Source of the DNA: Pseudomonadota bacterium
GTDB taxonomy: Bacteria; Pseudomonadota; Gammaproteobacteria; Burkholderiales; SG8-39
Assembly (NCBI GenBank): GCA_027624175.1
Contig: JAQBXT010000002.1
Span: forward strand, 32,596 to 96,595
Direction: 5' to 3'
DNA: 64,000 bases
The notes under the pieces are model-generated. The model was not told where the DNA came from and made no database searches. It worked only from the letters and a program-made list of their open reading frames with translations. Made by a program: the position numbers and the translations under genes. This document shows positions 17,247 to 25,963 of the stretch, in pieces (the stretch's first letter is position 1; each line of letters begins with the position of its first letter).

Positions 17247-17582
17247 TCACACGATCCGGACCGCGCCTTTGAGCACGCTCGCGCGGATTCCGGGCTTCTC
17301 GGACGGCATCGTCGCCACCTCGACCTTCCTGCCGAACAGGTCCGCAAGATCGTTCTCCAGGCCAATGAGATCCAGCAGGCTGCGATCGGGCTCCAACTCG
17401 ACCAGAAAATCGATATCGCTTTCCGGGCGTTCTTCGCCGCGCGCCGCCGAACCGAAAAGCCGCACGCTCCGCGCACCGTGCGTGCGCGCCAGCGCGCCGA
17501 TGCGCTCTTTCATTCGAAGCACTTCCTCGCGCACGCTCCGGTCGCCCTTGGTACTTCCGCTGCGCTTCGGATTGCTCGTCAT
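17247..17582 (-). CDS. MNT-type minimal nucleotidyltransferase domain protein
   Basis: A 111-residue protein of the MntA-like family. The polymerase-beta-type active site is intact: [23 protein letters not shown], with the GSxxxGE and DxD elements, and an ending [30 protein letters not shown]. Such proteins are usually the antitoxin of HEPN/MNT modules and modify the HEPN toxin by adding nucleotides. No HEPN gene is next to it. The start is ATG 17582, overlapping the rfbB stop (ATGA), so it is translated as part of the rhamnose operon; this coupling is unusual for a toxin-antitoxin component. Confidence 0.85.
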   Translation of the reverse strand: MTSNPKRSGSTKGDRSVREEVLRMKERIGALARTHGARSVRLFGSAARGEERPESDIDFLVELEPDRSLLDLIGLENDLADLFGRKVEVATMPSEKPGIRASVLKGAVRIV

Positions 17583-18586
17583 TTTGCCAATCCGGCCCGT
17601 CGATCGATATACCAATTCACCGTTTTCCTCAACCCCGACTCGAAGCTCTCCTGCGGCCGCCAGCCGAGCTCGCGCCGGATCTTGCGCGCATCGATGGCGT
17701 AGCGCCGGTCGTGCCCCGGGCGGTCCTTGACGAAGCTGATCAGGCTCGCGTAGCTGCCGCCGGTGCGCGCCTTCGCCTCATCGAGCAGCGCGCACAGGGT
17801 CCGCACCAGCTCGAGGTTCTTCATCTCGGCGCCGCCGCCGATGTTGTAGACCTCGCCCGGGCGGCCGCGCTCGAGCACCGCGCGCAACGCCGCGCAGTGG
17901 TCCATCACGTAGAGCCAGTCGCGCACGTTCTGCCCGTCGCCGTACACCGGCAGCGGCTTGCCCGCGAGCGCCTGGTGGATCATCAGCGGGATCAGCTTCT
18001 CCGGGAACTGGTGCGGCCCGTAGTTGTTCGAGCAGTTGGTGGTCAGCGTCGGCAGCCCGTAGGTGTGCCAATACGCCCGCACCAGGTGGTCGGAAGCCGC
18101 CTTGGAAGCGCTGTAGGGGCTGTTCGGCGCGTAAGGCGTTGCCTCGCTGAAAGCCGGATCCCCCGCCCCGAGCGAGCCGTAGACCTCGTCGGTGGAGACG
18201 TGCAGGAAGCGGAACGCCGCGCGTTCCGGGGCGGCGAGGCTGCCCCAGTAGGCACGCGCCTCCTCGAGCAGCGCAAAGGTGCCGACCACGTTGGTCTGCA
18301 CGAACTCAGCGGGCCCCGCGATGGAGCGATCCACGTGGCTCTCCGCTGCCAGGTGCAGAATGGCGCGCGGCCGGTGCTGCGCCAGGAGCTTTGCCACCAG
18401 CCGGCGGTCGCAGATGTCGCCCTGCACGAAAGTGTGGCGCGCGTCGCCGCGCAGCGCCTCCAGGTTCTGCGGGTTGCCGGCGTAGGTGAGCTTGTCCAGG
18501 TTCACCACCGGCTCGCCCGTGGCGGCGAGCGTCGACAGCACCAGGTTGGAGCCGATGAACCCCGCGCCGCCGGTCACCAGGAGCAT
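17579..18586 (-). CDS. rfbB: dTDP-glucose 4,6-dehydratase
   Basis: A 335-residue SDR enzyme forming dTDP-4-keto-6-deoxyglucose, step two of the rhamnose pathway. It has [12 protein letters not shown] at the N terminus, [12 protein letters not shown], the catalytic [12 protein letters not shown] with the DE pair, and [15 protein letters not shown] with the YxxxK. The substrate-binding [21 protein letters not shown] block is complete. It is separated from msbA by only nine bases, suggesting that msbA, rfbB and the following genes are cotranscribed. Confidence 0.97.
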   Translation of the reverse strand: MLLVTGGAGFIGSNLVLSTLAATGEPVVNLDKLTYAGNPQNLEALRGDARHTFVQGDICDRRLVAKLLAQHRPRAILHLAAESHVDRSIAGPAEFVQTNVVGTFALLEEARAYWGSLAAPERAAFRFLHVSTDEVYGSLGAGDPAFSEATPYAPNSPYSASKAASDHLVRAYWHTYGLPTLTTNCSNNYGPHQFPEKLIPLMIHQALAGKPLPVYGDGQNVRDWLYVMDHCAALRAVLERGRPGEVYNIGGGAEMKNLELVRTLCALLDEAKARTGGSYASLISFVKDRPGHDRRYAIDARKIRRELGWRPQESFESGLRKTVNWYIDRRAGLAK

Positions 18587-18595
18587 GGCGGGATT

Positions 18596-20371
18596 CTAAG
18601 CCGTCGCGGCGGCCGGCCCGGCCGCGAACTGGATGCGGTGCAACCGCGCGTAGATGCCGCCGCGCGCGAGCAATTCGGCATGGCGCCCCGACTCGACGAT
18701 GCGGCCCTCGGCGAGCACCGCGATGCGATCGGCGCGCTCCACGGTGGACAGCCGATGGGCGATGACGATGGTGGTGCGCCCCTTCATCAGGGCCTCCAGA
18801 GCCGCCTGGACGTGGCGCTCGGACTCGGAATCGAGTGACGAAGTGGCCTCGTCCAGGATCAGCACCGGTGCGTTCTTGAGCAGCGCGCGCGCAATCGCCA
18901 GGCGCTGGCGCTGGCCGCCCGAGAGCCGCAGCCCGTTCTCGCCGATCAGCGTATTCAGCCCCTCGGGCATGCCACGGATGAAATCCATCGCGTGCGCGGC
19001 CTCGGCCGCGGCGGTGACGTCTTTGTCGTTGGTGCCGGCCAGGCGGCCGTAAGCGATATTGGCGTAGACCGTATCGTTGAACAGCACCACGTCCTGCGAC
19101 ACCAGCGCGATGTTGCCGCGCAGGCTGTCGAGCGTCAGGGTCTGGATGTCGTGGCCGTCCAGGGTGATGCGGCCAGCGTCGGGCGCGTAGAACCTGGGCA
19201 GCAGGTTGACCAGCGTGGTCTTGCCGCTGCCCGAAGTGCCCACCAGCGCGAGCGTTTCACCCGGGCGCACGTGCAGCGACACCTCACGCAGCGCGGGCTC
19301 GTTGCGCGTTTCGTAGGTGAAACCGACGCCTTCGTAGACGATGTCGCCGCGCGCGCGCGCCAGCGCCAGCGTGCCGCGTTCCTCCTCTACCGGCGCGTCG
19401 ATCATGCCGAACACGCTTTCGGCGCCCGCCAGGCCGCGCTGCAGGGCGGAATTGACCTGCGTGAGGTGCTTGATCGGCGCGAACAGCATCAGCATCGCAG
19501 TGAAGAACGAGGCGAATGCGCCCACCGTGGTGTGCCCGGCGAGGGACTCCTGCAGCGCCACGTAGACGATCACCGCCATCGCCGAGGCGGCGAGAAAATG
19601 CGTCACCGGGGTGATCAATGCCTCGGGCACCTTCTGGCGCATGTTGAAGCCGCGCAGCGCCGCGATGGCGCGCTGGAAACGCCGCCCTTCGTAGTCCTGC
19701 CCGCCGAACACCTTCACCACGCGATGGCACTCGATGGTCTCCTCGAGCACGTGCACCACGTCGCCCAGCGCCCGCTGGGAAGCGCGCGCCATGGTGCGCA
19801 GGCGGTGCGACAGGGCGCGCACGAACAGCGCCACCAGCGGCGCGACCACCAGCGTGATGAGCGTCAGCTTCCAGTTCAGGTACAGCAGCCACGCCAGCAT
19901 GCCGAGGATCACGATCGAGTCGCGCACCACGACGGTGAGCACCGTGGTCGCCGCCGCGCTGACGTTGGCCACGTCGTAGGCCACGCGCGAGAGCAACGCG
20001 CCCGAACTCTGGTCGTCGAACGTGCGCGTCGGGAAGCGCACCAGCCGCGCGAACATCGCCGCGCGCAAGTCCAGCACCACTTTGTCGGCGACCCAGGCCA
20101 TGCAATAGTGCCCAACGAAGCTGAGTACGCCTCGCACGACGAAGATGGCCACGATGGCGAGCGCGAAGAAGATTGGCGGCGTCGCCGCCTGGCCGGCGGC
20201 GGCGAAGCCGCCGTCCAGCAGCGGCTTCATCAGCATGGGAAACAACGGCTCGGTCGCCGCGGCGGCGATCATGCCGAGCAGCGCGAGCGCGAATACCTTG
20301 GCGTGCGGCCGCACGTAGGACAGCAGGCGCAGGTACAGCTGGCGGCTGCTCTGACTGCGCGTCTGCGGCAT
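18596..20371 (-). CDS. msbA: Lipid A export ABC transporter, ATPase/permease
   Basis: A 591-residue half-transporter with an N-terminal six-helix exporter domain (residues ~20-320) and a C-terminal ATPase. The ATPase shows Walker A LVGTSGSGKTTLVNLL, Q-loop NIALVSQDVVLFNDTVYANI, signature RLSGGQRQRLAIARAL, Walker B VLILDEATSSLD and the switch histidine VIAHRLSTVE. MsbA homodimers flip lipid A-core from the inner to the outer leaflet of the inner membrane. Its place beside waaL and the LPS sugar genes supports MsbA over another type of exporter. Divergent from waaL with about 70 bases between them. Confidence 0.93.
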   Translation of the reverse strand: MPQTRSQSSRQLYLRLLSYVRPHAKVFALALLGMIAAAATEPLFPMLMKPLLDGGFAAAGQAATPPIFFALAIVAIFVVRGVLSFVGHYCMAWVADKVVLDLRAAMFARLVRFPTRTFDDQSSGALLSRVAYDVANVSAAATTVLTVVVRDSIVILGMLAWLLYLNWKLTLITLVVAPLVALFVRALSHRLRTMARASQRALGDVVHVLEETIECHRVVKVFGGQDYEGRRFQRAIAALRGFNMRQKVPEALITPVTHFLAASAMAVIVYVALQESLAGHTTVGAFASFFTAMLMLFAPIKHLTQVNSALQRGLAGAESVFGMIDAPVEEERGTLALARARGDIVYEGVGFTYETRNEPALREVSLHVRPGETLALVGTSGSGKTTLVNLLPRFYAPDAGRITLDGHDIQTLTLDSLRGNIALVSQDVVLFNDTVYANIAYGRLAGTNDKDVTAAAEAAHAMDFIRGMPEGLNTLIGENGLRLSGGQRQRLAIARALLKNAPVLILDEATSSLDSESERHVQAALEALMKGRTTIVIAHRLSTVERADRIAVLAEGRIVESGRHAELLARGGIYARLHRIQFAAGPAAATA

Positions 20372-20443
20372 GGACGAATTGTAGCCGCTCGCGCACGCGG
20401 ACCCGAATTGCGCAAGCCCTCGCTTTGCGGTTCAAATGGCGCC

Positions 20444-21670
20444 ATGACGCCGCCATCGGTCTACGCGCAACGCATGCTGGACGCCGCGCGCGCATGCCTG
20501 GTGGTGACGGCCGCCTCGCTGCCGCTGTCTACCGCCGCGACCAATGCTTTCGCGGTGCTCGCCTTCTTGTGCTGGGCGCTTTCCGGACAATGGCGGCCGG
20601 CGTTCGGCGCCATTGCCGCCGAGCCCGTCGCCTGGCTCGGCTACGTGCTTTTCGCAGCTTTGGCGGCGGGGATTGCATGGTCGCGCGTCCCGGCGCAGGA
20701 GGCGGCAGGCGCACTCCTCAAGTACAGGGAACTGCTGCTGTTCGGCATCACCATGTTCCTGTTCGCCGACGCGCGCTGGCGCGCAAGGCTGCTGGGCGCG
20801 TTCTTCGCGGGGACGCTGGTGTTGCTCGTGCTGTCCTATGCGATCCGGTTCGGCCTGCTGCACTACGCCGACGAGCGCGGCTTCTCGAGCGCCGAGAACG
20901 CGGTGCTGCTGAAGAACCCCATCACCCACGGCTTCATCGTGAGCCTGCTTGCCTTCGGCGCCGCCGTCTACGCGCTGCGCTGCGCCGGCTGGCACCGATG
21001 GGCTTTTGCACTGGTCGCGTTTCTCGCAGCAGTCAATGTGTGGTTCGCGGTACAAGGGCGCACGGGCTACGTGGTGATGACGGTGCTGTTCCTGTGGTTC
21101 GCGTACTCGCGCTGGTCGCTGAAAGGCGTCGCCGCAGCGGCAGTGGGCCTCGCCTTGCTGTTGGCCGCGGCATATCAGTGGGCACCTGTGTTCCAAACGC
21201 GCGTCAGCCAGGTCGTGGCAGAAGCACACGACTACCGCTACCAGGCGCATCCGGGCGAGACCTCCATCGGTTCGCGGCTGCATTTCTGGAACAGATCGGC
21301 GCAGTGGATGGCACGGCATCCGCTTCTTGGCGCGGGAACAGGCGGCTGGAGCGAGGCCTTTTACGAAGCCACCGAAGGCGAGGACGGATTCATGCACAAC
21401 CGCGATCGCAATCACCCCCACAACGAGTACGTCCACCTCGCGGTGCAGTTGGGACCGTCCGGGCTGGCACTGTTTATCGCCTTGCTCGTCGTTGCGTTTC
21501 GCCGCGCTGGCCGCCTGTCCGGAGAATACGCCGTGCTAGCGCAAGGATTCATTCTCGCTTTTGCGGTGGGATCACTGTTCAACGACCTACTCTTCGACAC
21601 TACCGAAGGCCACATGTGGGCGGTGCTGGGCGGAGCGCTGTTCGGCGCCGCGCCGCGCAAGGAAAGTTGA
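20444..21670 (+). CDS. waaL: O-antigen ligase family membrane protein
   Basis: A 408-residue multi-spanning membrane protein of the Wzy_C/WaaL family, about ten to twelve helices. The start is ATG 20444; the 892-residue ORF in the track adds a false N-terminal half that is antisense to msbA. The large periplasmic loop carries the functional residues expected in ligases: RTGYVVM, GSRLHFW, and RNHPHNEYVHLAVQLGP with the conserved histidine. It would join undecaprenyl-linked O-chains to lipid A-core in the periplasm. As WaaL and Wzy polymerases share this fold, a polymerase role is possible, but the presence next to msbA and core transferases favours ligase. Confidence 0.85.
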   Translation: MTPPSVYAQRMLDAARACLVVTAASLPLSTAATNAFAVLAFLCWALSGQWRPAFGAIAAEPVAWLGYVLFAALAAGIAWSRVPAQEAAGALLKYRELLLFGITMFLFADARWRARLLGAFFAGTLVLLVLSYAIRFGLLHYADERGFSSAENAVLLKNPITHGFIVSLLAFGAAVYALRCAGWHRWAFALVAFLAAVNVWFAVQGRTGYVVMTVLFLWFAYSRWSLKGVAAAAVGLALLLAAAYQWAPVFQTRVSQVVAEAHDYRYQAHPGETSIGSRLHFWNRSAQWMARHPLLGAGTGGWSEAFYEATEGEDGFMHNRDRNHPHNEYVHLAVQLGPSGLALFIALLVVAFRRAGRLSGEYAVLAQGFILAFAVGSLFNDLLFDTTEGHMWAVLGGALFGAAPRKES

Positions 21671-21672
21671 TC

Positions 21673-22524
21673 ATGCCGGCCTTCTCCATCCTGATCCCGA
21701 GCTGGAACAACCTGCCCTACCTGCAGCTGTGCGTGGAGAGCCTGCGCCGGCATTCCGCGCGCCAGCACCAGATTCTCGTACACGCCAACGACGGCAGCGA
21801 CGGCACGCGCGCCTGGCTGCGCGAGCAGGGCATCGAGCACACGGCGAGCGACGCCAACATCGGCATCTGCCACGCCGTGAATCTCATCGGCGAAAAGGCG
21901 CGCGGCGACTACGTGCTCTACCTGAACGACGACATGGTCGTCGCGCCGGGCTGGGACAGCGCGCTCGAGCGCGCCATCGCGCGGGTCGAGCGCCACGGCA
22001 TGTTCCTGCTCTCGGGCACCATGATCGAGCCCGCGGGATCGGGCAACGCCTGCGTGGTGCTCTCCGACTTCGGCCGCCACCCGGCGCAGTTCGACCTCGC
22101 GCGCTTTGCGCGCGAGGCGCCGGCGCTGGCGCGCGCCGACTGGCTGGGCGCCACCTGGCCGCCGACGCTCGTCGCGCGATCGCTCTGGCACCAGGTCGGC
22201 GGCTACAGCATCGAATTCTCCCCCGGCATGAGCAGCGACAACGATTTCTCCATGAAGCTCTGGCGCGCCGGCTGCCGCGTGTACCTCGGCGTCGGCGACA
22301 GCCTGATCTATCACTTCTCCAAGACCTCCACGGACCGCATCCGCAAGAACGACGGCCGCCGCCAGTTCCTGATGAAATGGGGCATGACGCAGTCCGGATT
22401 CGACCGCTACTACCTGCGACGCGGCCAGGCTGCGCCCGCGGACCCGCTCCTGCCGGAACCGCAAGCCTCCTGGGGCCTGCGCTGGCAGACGATCAAGAGC
22501 GGGCTGCGGCGGCGCCTCGGCTGA
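21673..22524 (+). CDS. Family 2 glycosyltransferase
   Basis: A 283-residue GT-A fold glycosyltransferase. The N-terminal motif FSILIPSWNNLPYLQLCVESL, the LVHANDGSDGTRAWL loop and the DxD-containing YVLYLNDDMVVAPGWD (residues ~88-103) mark the nucleotide-sugar site. The acceptor region contains the SSDNDFSMKLWRAGCRVYLGV block found in GT2 enzymes of LPS loci. It starts two bases after waaL (ATG 21673) and is probably cotranscribed. The sugar and acceptor are unknown; core or O-chain glycosylation is the best guess. Its 3' end overlaps the convergent GT9 gene by 32 bases. Confidence 0.9.
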   Translation: MPAFSILIPSWNNLPYLQLCVESLRRHSARQHQILVHANDGSDGTRAWLREQGIEHTASDANIGICHAVNLIGEKARGDYVLYLNDDMVVAPGWDSALERAIARVERHGMFLLSGTMIEPAGSGNACVVLSDFGRHPAQFDLARFAREAPALARADWLGATWPPTLVARSLWHQVGGYSIEFSPGMSSDNDFSMKLWRAGCRVYLGVGDSLIYHFSKTSTDRIRKNDGRRQFLMKWGMTQSGFDRYYLRRGQAAPADPLLPEPQASWGLRWQTIKSGLRRRLG

Positions 22525-23584
22525 GCGCCTCGCGCGCCGCGTCGATGACGCGCGCCGCGCTCATGCGATCCAGGCACTCGCTGGCGCTTTCGCGATGGTT
22601 CTCGCAGCCCTCTTCCTGGCAGGGGACACAGGCAAGCGTCGGCTCCTGCAGCAGCGCGACGTTGCCGCGCCGCTGCAGCGCCACAACCTTTTCGTAGGGG
22701 CGCTCGAGGCCGCTCTTGGGCAGCGGTCCCCACAGGCACGGATCGGTCGGGCCGAACAGCGCCAGCGTCGGCGTGGCACAGGCCGCGGCGAGGTGCGTGG
22801 TCGCCGTGTCCGGACCGACGAACAGCGCGGCCCCGCGCAGCAGGTCCGCAGTCTGCGCGAAGCGCAGCCGCTCGCAAACGTCGGTAACCGGCGCTTTCGC
22901 CCCGGCCAGCACCTGCTGCACGTACACGCGCTCGTCCTCCCCGGGCCCGCCGGTGATCACCACGCGCAGGCCTTCGCCATGCAGCCACGCGATCAGCGCA
23001 TGCCAGCCCGCGGTATGCCAGCGCTTGTATCGGAAGCGCGGCGCCAGGTGCAGCACGGCATAGCGTTCGCGCGCGGCGTCGAATCCCAGCACGTCGCGCC
23101 AGGCGATCGCCGGCATGCCGGCGGAGGGCGCGACGATCTCCGGCGCCCATGGAATGCCCATCGCTTGCGCGAGCGCCTGGTAGCCGAGCGGCCGCGCGAG
23201 CTCGGGCGGCGACACCACGCCGCGCTCCACCGAAAGCCGCTTCCACCAGCGCTTGTCCCACTGGGGCGGCAGGAGCCCCACGCGCCGCCTCGCCGCCAGC
23301 CAGCCAAAGATGTGCGGCCGGTCGGCGGTTTCCGCGACCACCGCCAGGTCGTACCGGCGCCACAGCCGGCGCCGCAGCGCCGCCTGCGGGCCTCGCGGTT
23401 CCGCGGTGATGACCCGGCGCAGGTCGGGATTGCCCTCCAGCACGCCCTCGGTGCCCGCGAACACCAGGGCGTCGATGGCCGCACGCGGATACGCGTTGCG
23501 CAGGGAACGGATAAGCGGCGTGGTGAGCAGCACGTCGCCCATGAAGCGCAGCGAGATGACGAGGATCGAGCCGGGCTCAGTCAA
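22493..23584 (-). CDS. Family 9 glycosyltransferase (heptosyltransferase-like)
   Basis: A 363-residue GT-B enzyme of the ADP-heptose:LPS heptosyltransferase superfamily. Signatures are ILVISLRFMGDVLLTTPLIRSL at the N terminus and LFVGPDTATTHLAAACATPTLALFGPTDP in the C-terminal nucleotide-sugar domain. A cysteine-rich tail (CVPCQEEGCENHRES) is typical of a subgroup of this family. The listed start is TTG 23584, which overlaps the receptor gene by eight bases; the conserved region begins within a few residues, so the true start cannot be far. It probably builds the LPS inner core, but the exact transfer (heptose I, II, III or IV) is unclear. Confidence 0.87.
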   Translation of the reverse strand: MTEPGSILVISLRFMGDVLLTTPLIRSLRNAYPRAAIDALVFAGTEGVLEGNPDLRRVITAEPRGPQAALRRRLWRRYDLAVVAETADRPHIFGWLAARRRVGLLPPQWDKRWWKRLSVERGVVSPPELARPLGYQALAQAMGIPWAPEIVAPSAGMPAIAWRDVLGFDAARERYAVLHLAPRFRYKRWHTAGWHALIAWLHGEGLRVVITGGPGEDERVYVQQVLAGAKAPVTDVCERLRFAQTADLLRGAALFVGPDTATTHLAAACATPTLALFGPTDPCLWGPLPKSGLERPYEKVVALQRRGNVALLQEPTLACVPCQEEGCENHRESASECLDRMSAARVIDAAREALSRGAAAARS

Positions 23585-25646
23585 TCCTGAATTCCGCCGT
23601 GAAGCTCAGCGAGCGCCCAGGCAACGGGTACACGTTGTACCGATCGGGCGTGAAGTTGCTGCGCACCGCGTAAGTGTAGTACGCCTCATCCAGCAGGTTG
23701 TTCACTGCCAAGGCGAGGCGGCCCCAGCCGAAGTCGCGCGCGAGTTTCAGGTCCAGCAGGGCGTAGGCCGGAATCTTCGCGCCCAGCGTGTTGGGCTCGT
23801 CGTTGTCCATGCGCTGCTCGCTCACCGCGGTCAGCGCCGCGGACAGGAGCATGCGTTCCCCCAGGTCCCAGGCGAGGCCGAGGTTCAGTTTGTGCTCGGG
23901 CACCAGGGGAACGCGCCTGCCCGAAATGTCCACGTTGGTGCCGAAAGACACGTTGCCGGGCAGCACGCCGCCACGAAAGCGCGCATCGGTATAGCCGTAG
24001 GCCGCGCTCAGGCGCAGCGCTTTCGCGACTTGCCACCAGGACTCGATCTCGAGGCCACGCCGGCGCGAGGGCGGCAGGTTGGTGTTGCCGATCCCGGCGG
24101 AAAATGGATCGAGGTGAATTTCGTCCGTGATATCGGCCTGGAACAGCGAGCCGCGCATCGATGCGGCTTGCACGCGCCATTCGGCGCCTGCCTCGTGCGT
24201 ACGCGCGTGCTGCGGGCGCAGGATCTGGAACTGCGCGTTGAACGCCGCGTCGCTCTCGTAGATCTCCTCCGCGTTCACGAAGCGGTAGCTGCGCCCGGCG
24301 CGTGCGAACCAGGCCCAGGCCGGCGACAGCGCCTGGCGCAGTCCGAGCTCCCAGGCATGCTGGCGCTGCGTTGCCTGCACCGCCGGCGCCTGCGAGCCGA
24401 ATCCCGGGTAACCCGGTGAGGCGGGATCGAACGCGTCGCCCGCCCGGTACTTCACCTGTTCTTCGCGCCAGCCAAGCGTGAGCAGGCTCGAGGGCGACAG
24501 CTCGACGCCATCCTGCAGGTAGATCGCCTGCGCGTCCTGGTTCACCCGCACGCGGTTCACCGGCCGCGCTAGATTCTGCTGCCGGTCGGCGCGGCGCGAG
24601 TCGTAGCGCCAGGCGTTGCTGTCGGCGCCGACGATCAGCCGGTGACGCACGCCGCCGAGTTGCAGCGGCAGGCGCACACGCGGGCCGATCGAACTCCACT
24701 CCAGGCGGTCGTCACGCGCCACCGGCCCCTGCTGGTCGAAATAGGAGCGCTGCGCCTTGTCGCGCCAGTCGAGATCGAGCTTGAACTCCGCGCTGCCCGC
24801 GAAATACACGAGCGTCGCGCCGGCGCGATTGCCGTCGCGCTCGGACCAGTCGTTCGGCGTCTGCGCGCCGCGCGGGTCCGTCACGTACTCGTTCAGACCG
24901 ATGGACGGCTGCACGGCACGCGCCCCGGGCAGGCGCATGTCCTGGTGGTCACTGCCAAAGCGCAGGTCTACGTAGCTCTCGCCCGGACCCCAGCGCATGT
25001 TCATCGCCAGGTTTTCCTGCTGGTTGCGGTTGTTGCGCCGGTAACCGTCGGCGTCGTATGCGTAGACCGAGGCGTTGATGCCGAAGGCCTCGCCGGCGAG
25101 GCTGCCGTAGAGTTGTCCCTCCGCCGTGCCGTAGCTCGCCATCCGGCCGAGCGTTTCGGCGCGCCGGCCCTGCATGAGCGGCGAGCGCGTGATGATGTTG
25201 ACCACGCCCGCCGTGGCGCCGTCGCCGTAGAGCACCGCGCCGGTGCCGCGCAGGATCTCGATGCGCTCGATGGCGGCGAGCGGGATCGCAGCCCACTGCA
25301 CGCCCGAGAGGTCGAAATCGCTCAGGCGCCGGCCATCCACCAGCACCAGCGTGTTCTGCGCCCCGGTGATGCCGAATCCGCGCAGGTCGACGGCGGCGCC
25401 GGCCGCGTTGTTGCCGAAATAATCGCGCATCGCCAGCCCGGCCTGCGCGGACAGCAATTCCGGCAGCGTGCGCGCCGCGCTGCGCTCGATGTCCTCAGTG
25501 TCGAGCACCGTGACGCGCGCCGGCAGGCGGCGCGTATCCTCCGGGAAGCGTGTGGCCTGAATGATGACCGCGTCGCCGTTCGAACCCGGCTGTGCGAGTG
25601 CCGCCGGCGCGAGCGCGGCGAGCAGCGCGAGTGTTGCCATGCGCAT
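23577..25646 (-). CDS. btuB: TonB-dependent receptor, cobalamin uptake type
   Basis: A 689-residue outer membrane receptor. The start at ATG 25646 opens a typical signal peptide (MRMATLALLAALAPAALAQ); ATG 25676 or 25640 are alternatives, and the ORF-track start at 25853 lies inside the riboswitch. The plug domain has the short TonB-box-like region, RFPEDTRRLPARVTVLDTEDIERS, LPELLSAQAGLAMRDYFGN and VDLRGFG...VLVDGRRLSDFD, IEILRGTGAVLYGDGATAGVVNI. The barrel ends in LSFTAEFRID-stop, with an aromatic about four residues from the end rather than terminal. The upstream cobalamin riboswitch identifies the substrate as vitamin B12 or a related corrinoid. No btuCD genes are next to it. Confidence 0.92.
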   Translation of the reverse strand: MRMATLALLAALAPAALAQPGSNGDAVIIQATRFPEDTRRLPARVTVLDTEDIERSAARTLPELLSAQAGLAMRDYFGNNAAGAAVDLRGFGITGAQNTLVLVDGRRLSDFDLSGVQWAAIPLAAIERIEILRGTGAVLYGDGATAGVVNIITRSPLMQGRRAETLGRMASYGTAEGQLYGSLAGEAFGINASVYAYDADGYRRNNRNQQENLAMNMRWGPGESYVDLRFGSDHQDMRLPGARAVQPSIGLNEYVTDPRGAQTPNDWSERDGNRAGATLVYFAGSAEFKLDLDWRDKAQRSYFDQQGPVARDDRLEWSSIGPRVRLPLQLGGVRHRLIVGADSNAWRYDSRRADRQQNLARPVNRVRVNQDAQAIYLQDGVELSPSSLLTLGWREEQVKYRAGDAFDPASPGYPGFGSQAPAVQATQRQHAWELGLRQALSPAWAWFARAGRSYRFVNAEEIYESDAAFNAQFQILRPQHARTHEAGAEWRVQAASMRGSLFQADITDEIHLDPFSAGIGNTNLPPSRRRGLEIESWWQVAKALRLSAAYGYTDARFRGGVLPGNVSFGTNVDISGRRVPLVPEHKLNLGLAWDLGERMLLSAALTAVSEQRMDNDEPNTLGAKIPAYALLDLKLARDFGWGRLALAVNNLLDEAYYTYAVRSNFTPDRYNVYPLPGRSLSFTAEFRID

Positions 25647-25706
25647 GATGAGACCCAAGACCCTTCCTGGCGTCATCCCCGACGCCGCAAAGCGGTTGCC
25701 GTGAAC

Positions 25707-25920
25707 TGCAAGGCCGGTCTCCGGACTCGCGAGCAGGCGCTGGACGACGCGCCGGGCATGCCGCCTTCCCGTGGAACCAGCATCCACAGTGGCTGGGAGG
25801 CACGCCCCCTCGCTTACCGTTGCGGGGGCAGTACAGGGATCGCGGCCCGGCAAACATCGGGTCGCGCACCTGTTTCCCGTTTCATCCCCGCGGAGCGAAT
25901 CTCCGCGAAGACACCTTGCA
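25707..25920 (-). ncRNA. Cobalamin (B12) riboswitch upstream of btuB
   Basis: Reading the minus strand, all conserved blocks of the AdoCbl riboswitch occur in order: GGGAA-ACA-GGTG, CTGCCCCCGCAACGGTAAG, the B12 box AGCCACTG, GGGAAGGC, and CCGGAGACCGGCC. The closing P1 helix is visible: TGCAAGG at the 5' end (25920-25914) pairs with CCTTGCA at the 3' end (25713-25707). The distance from its 3' end to the btuB start is about 60 bases, room for the regulatory kissing loop and expression platform. It should reduce btuB expression when cobalamin is plentiful. Confidence 0.97.
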
Positions 25921-25936
25921 GCTGACTACGCGAGCG

Positions 25937-25963
25937 ATTATACAAACCGGCATGGCGCGCGCA
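25937..25963 (-). promoter_or_regulatory. Promoter of the btuB riboswitch transcript
   Basis: On the minus strand a perfect TATAAT (25942-25937) is preceded 16 bases upstream by a TTGCGC that lies within the first codons of the divergent btuF gene. The expected transcription start is about 25930, ten bases before the riboswitch P1 helix. The same AT patch reads TTATAC on the plus strand and could serve btuF. Confidence 0.6.

Noticed and set aside
18992-20443. N-terminal half of the 892-residue ORF ending in waaL
   Set aside because: It is antisense to msbA; only the part from ATG 20444 is a real protein.
24642-25925. 427-residue plus-strand ORF opposite btuB
   Set aside because: Antisense shadow of the receptor gene and riboswitch; Arg/His/Ala-rich without family features.
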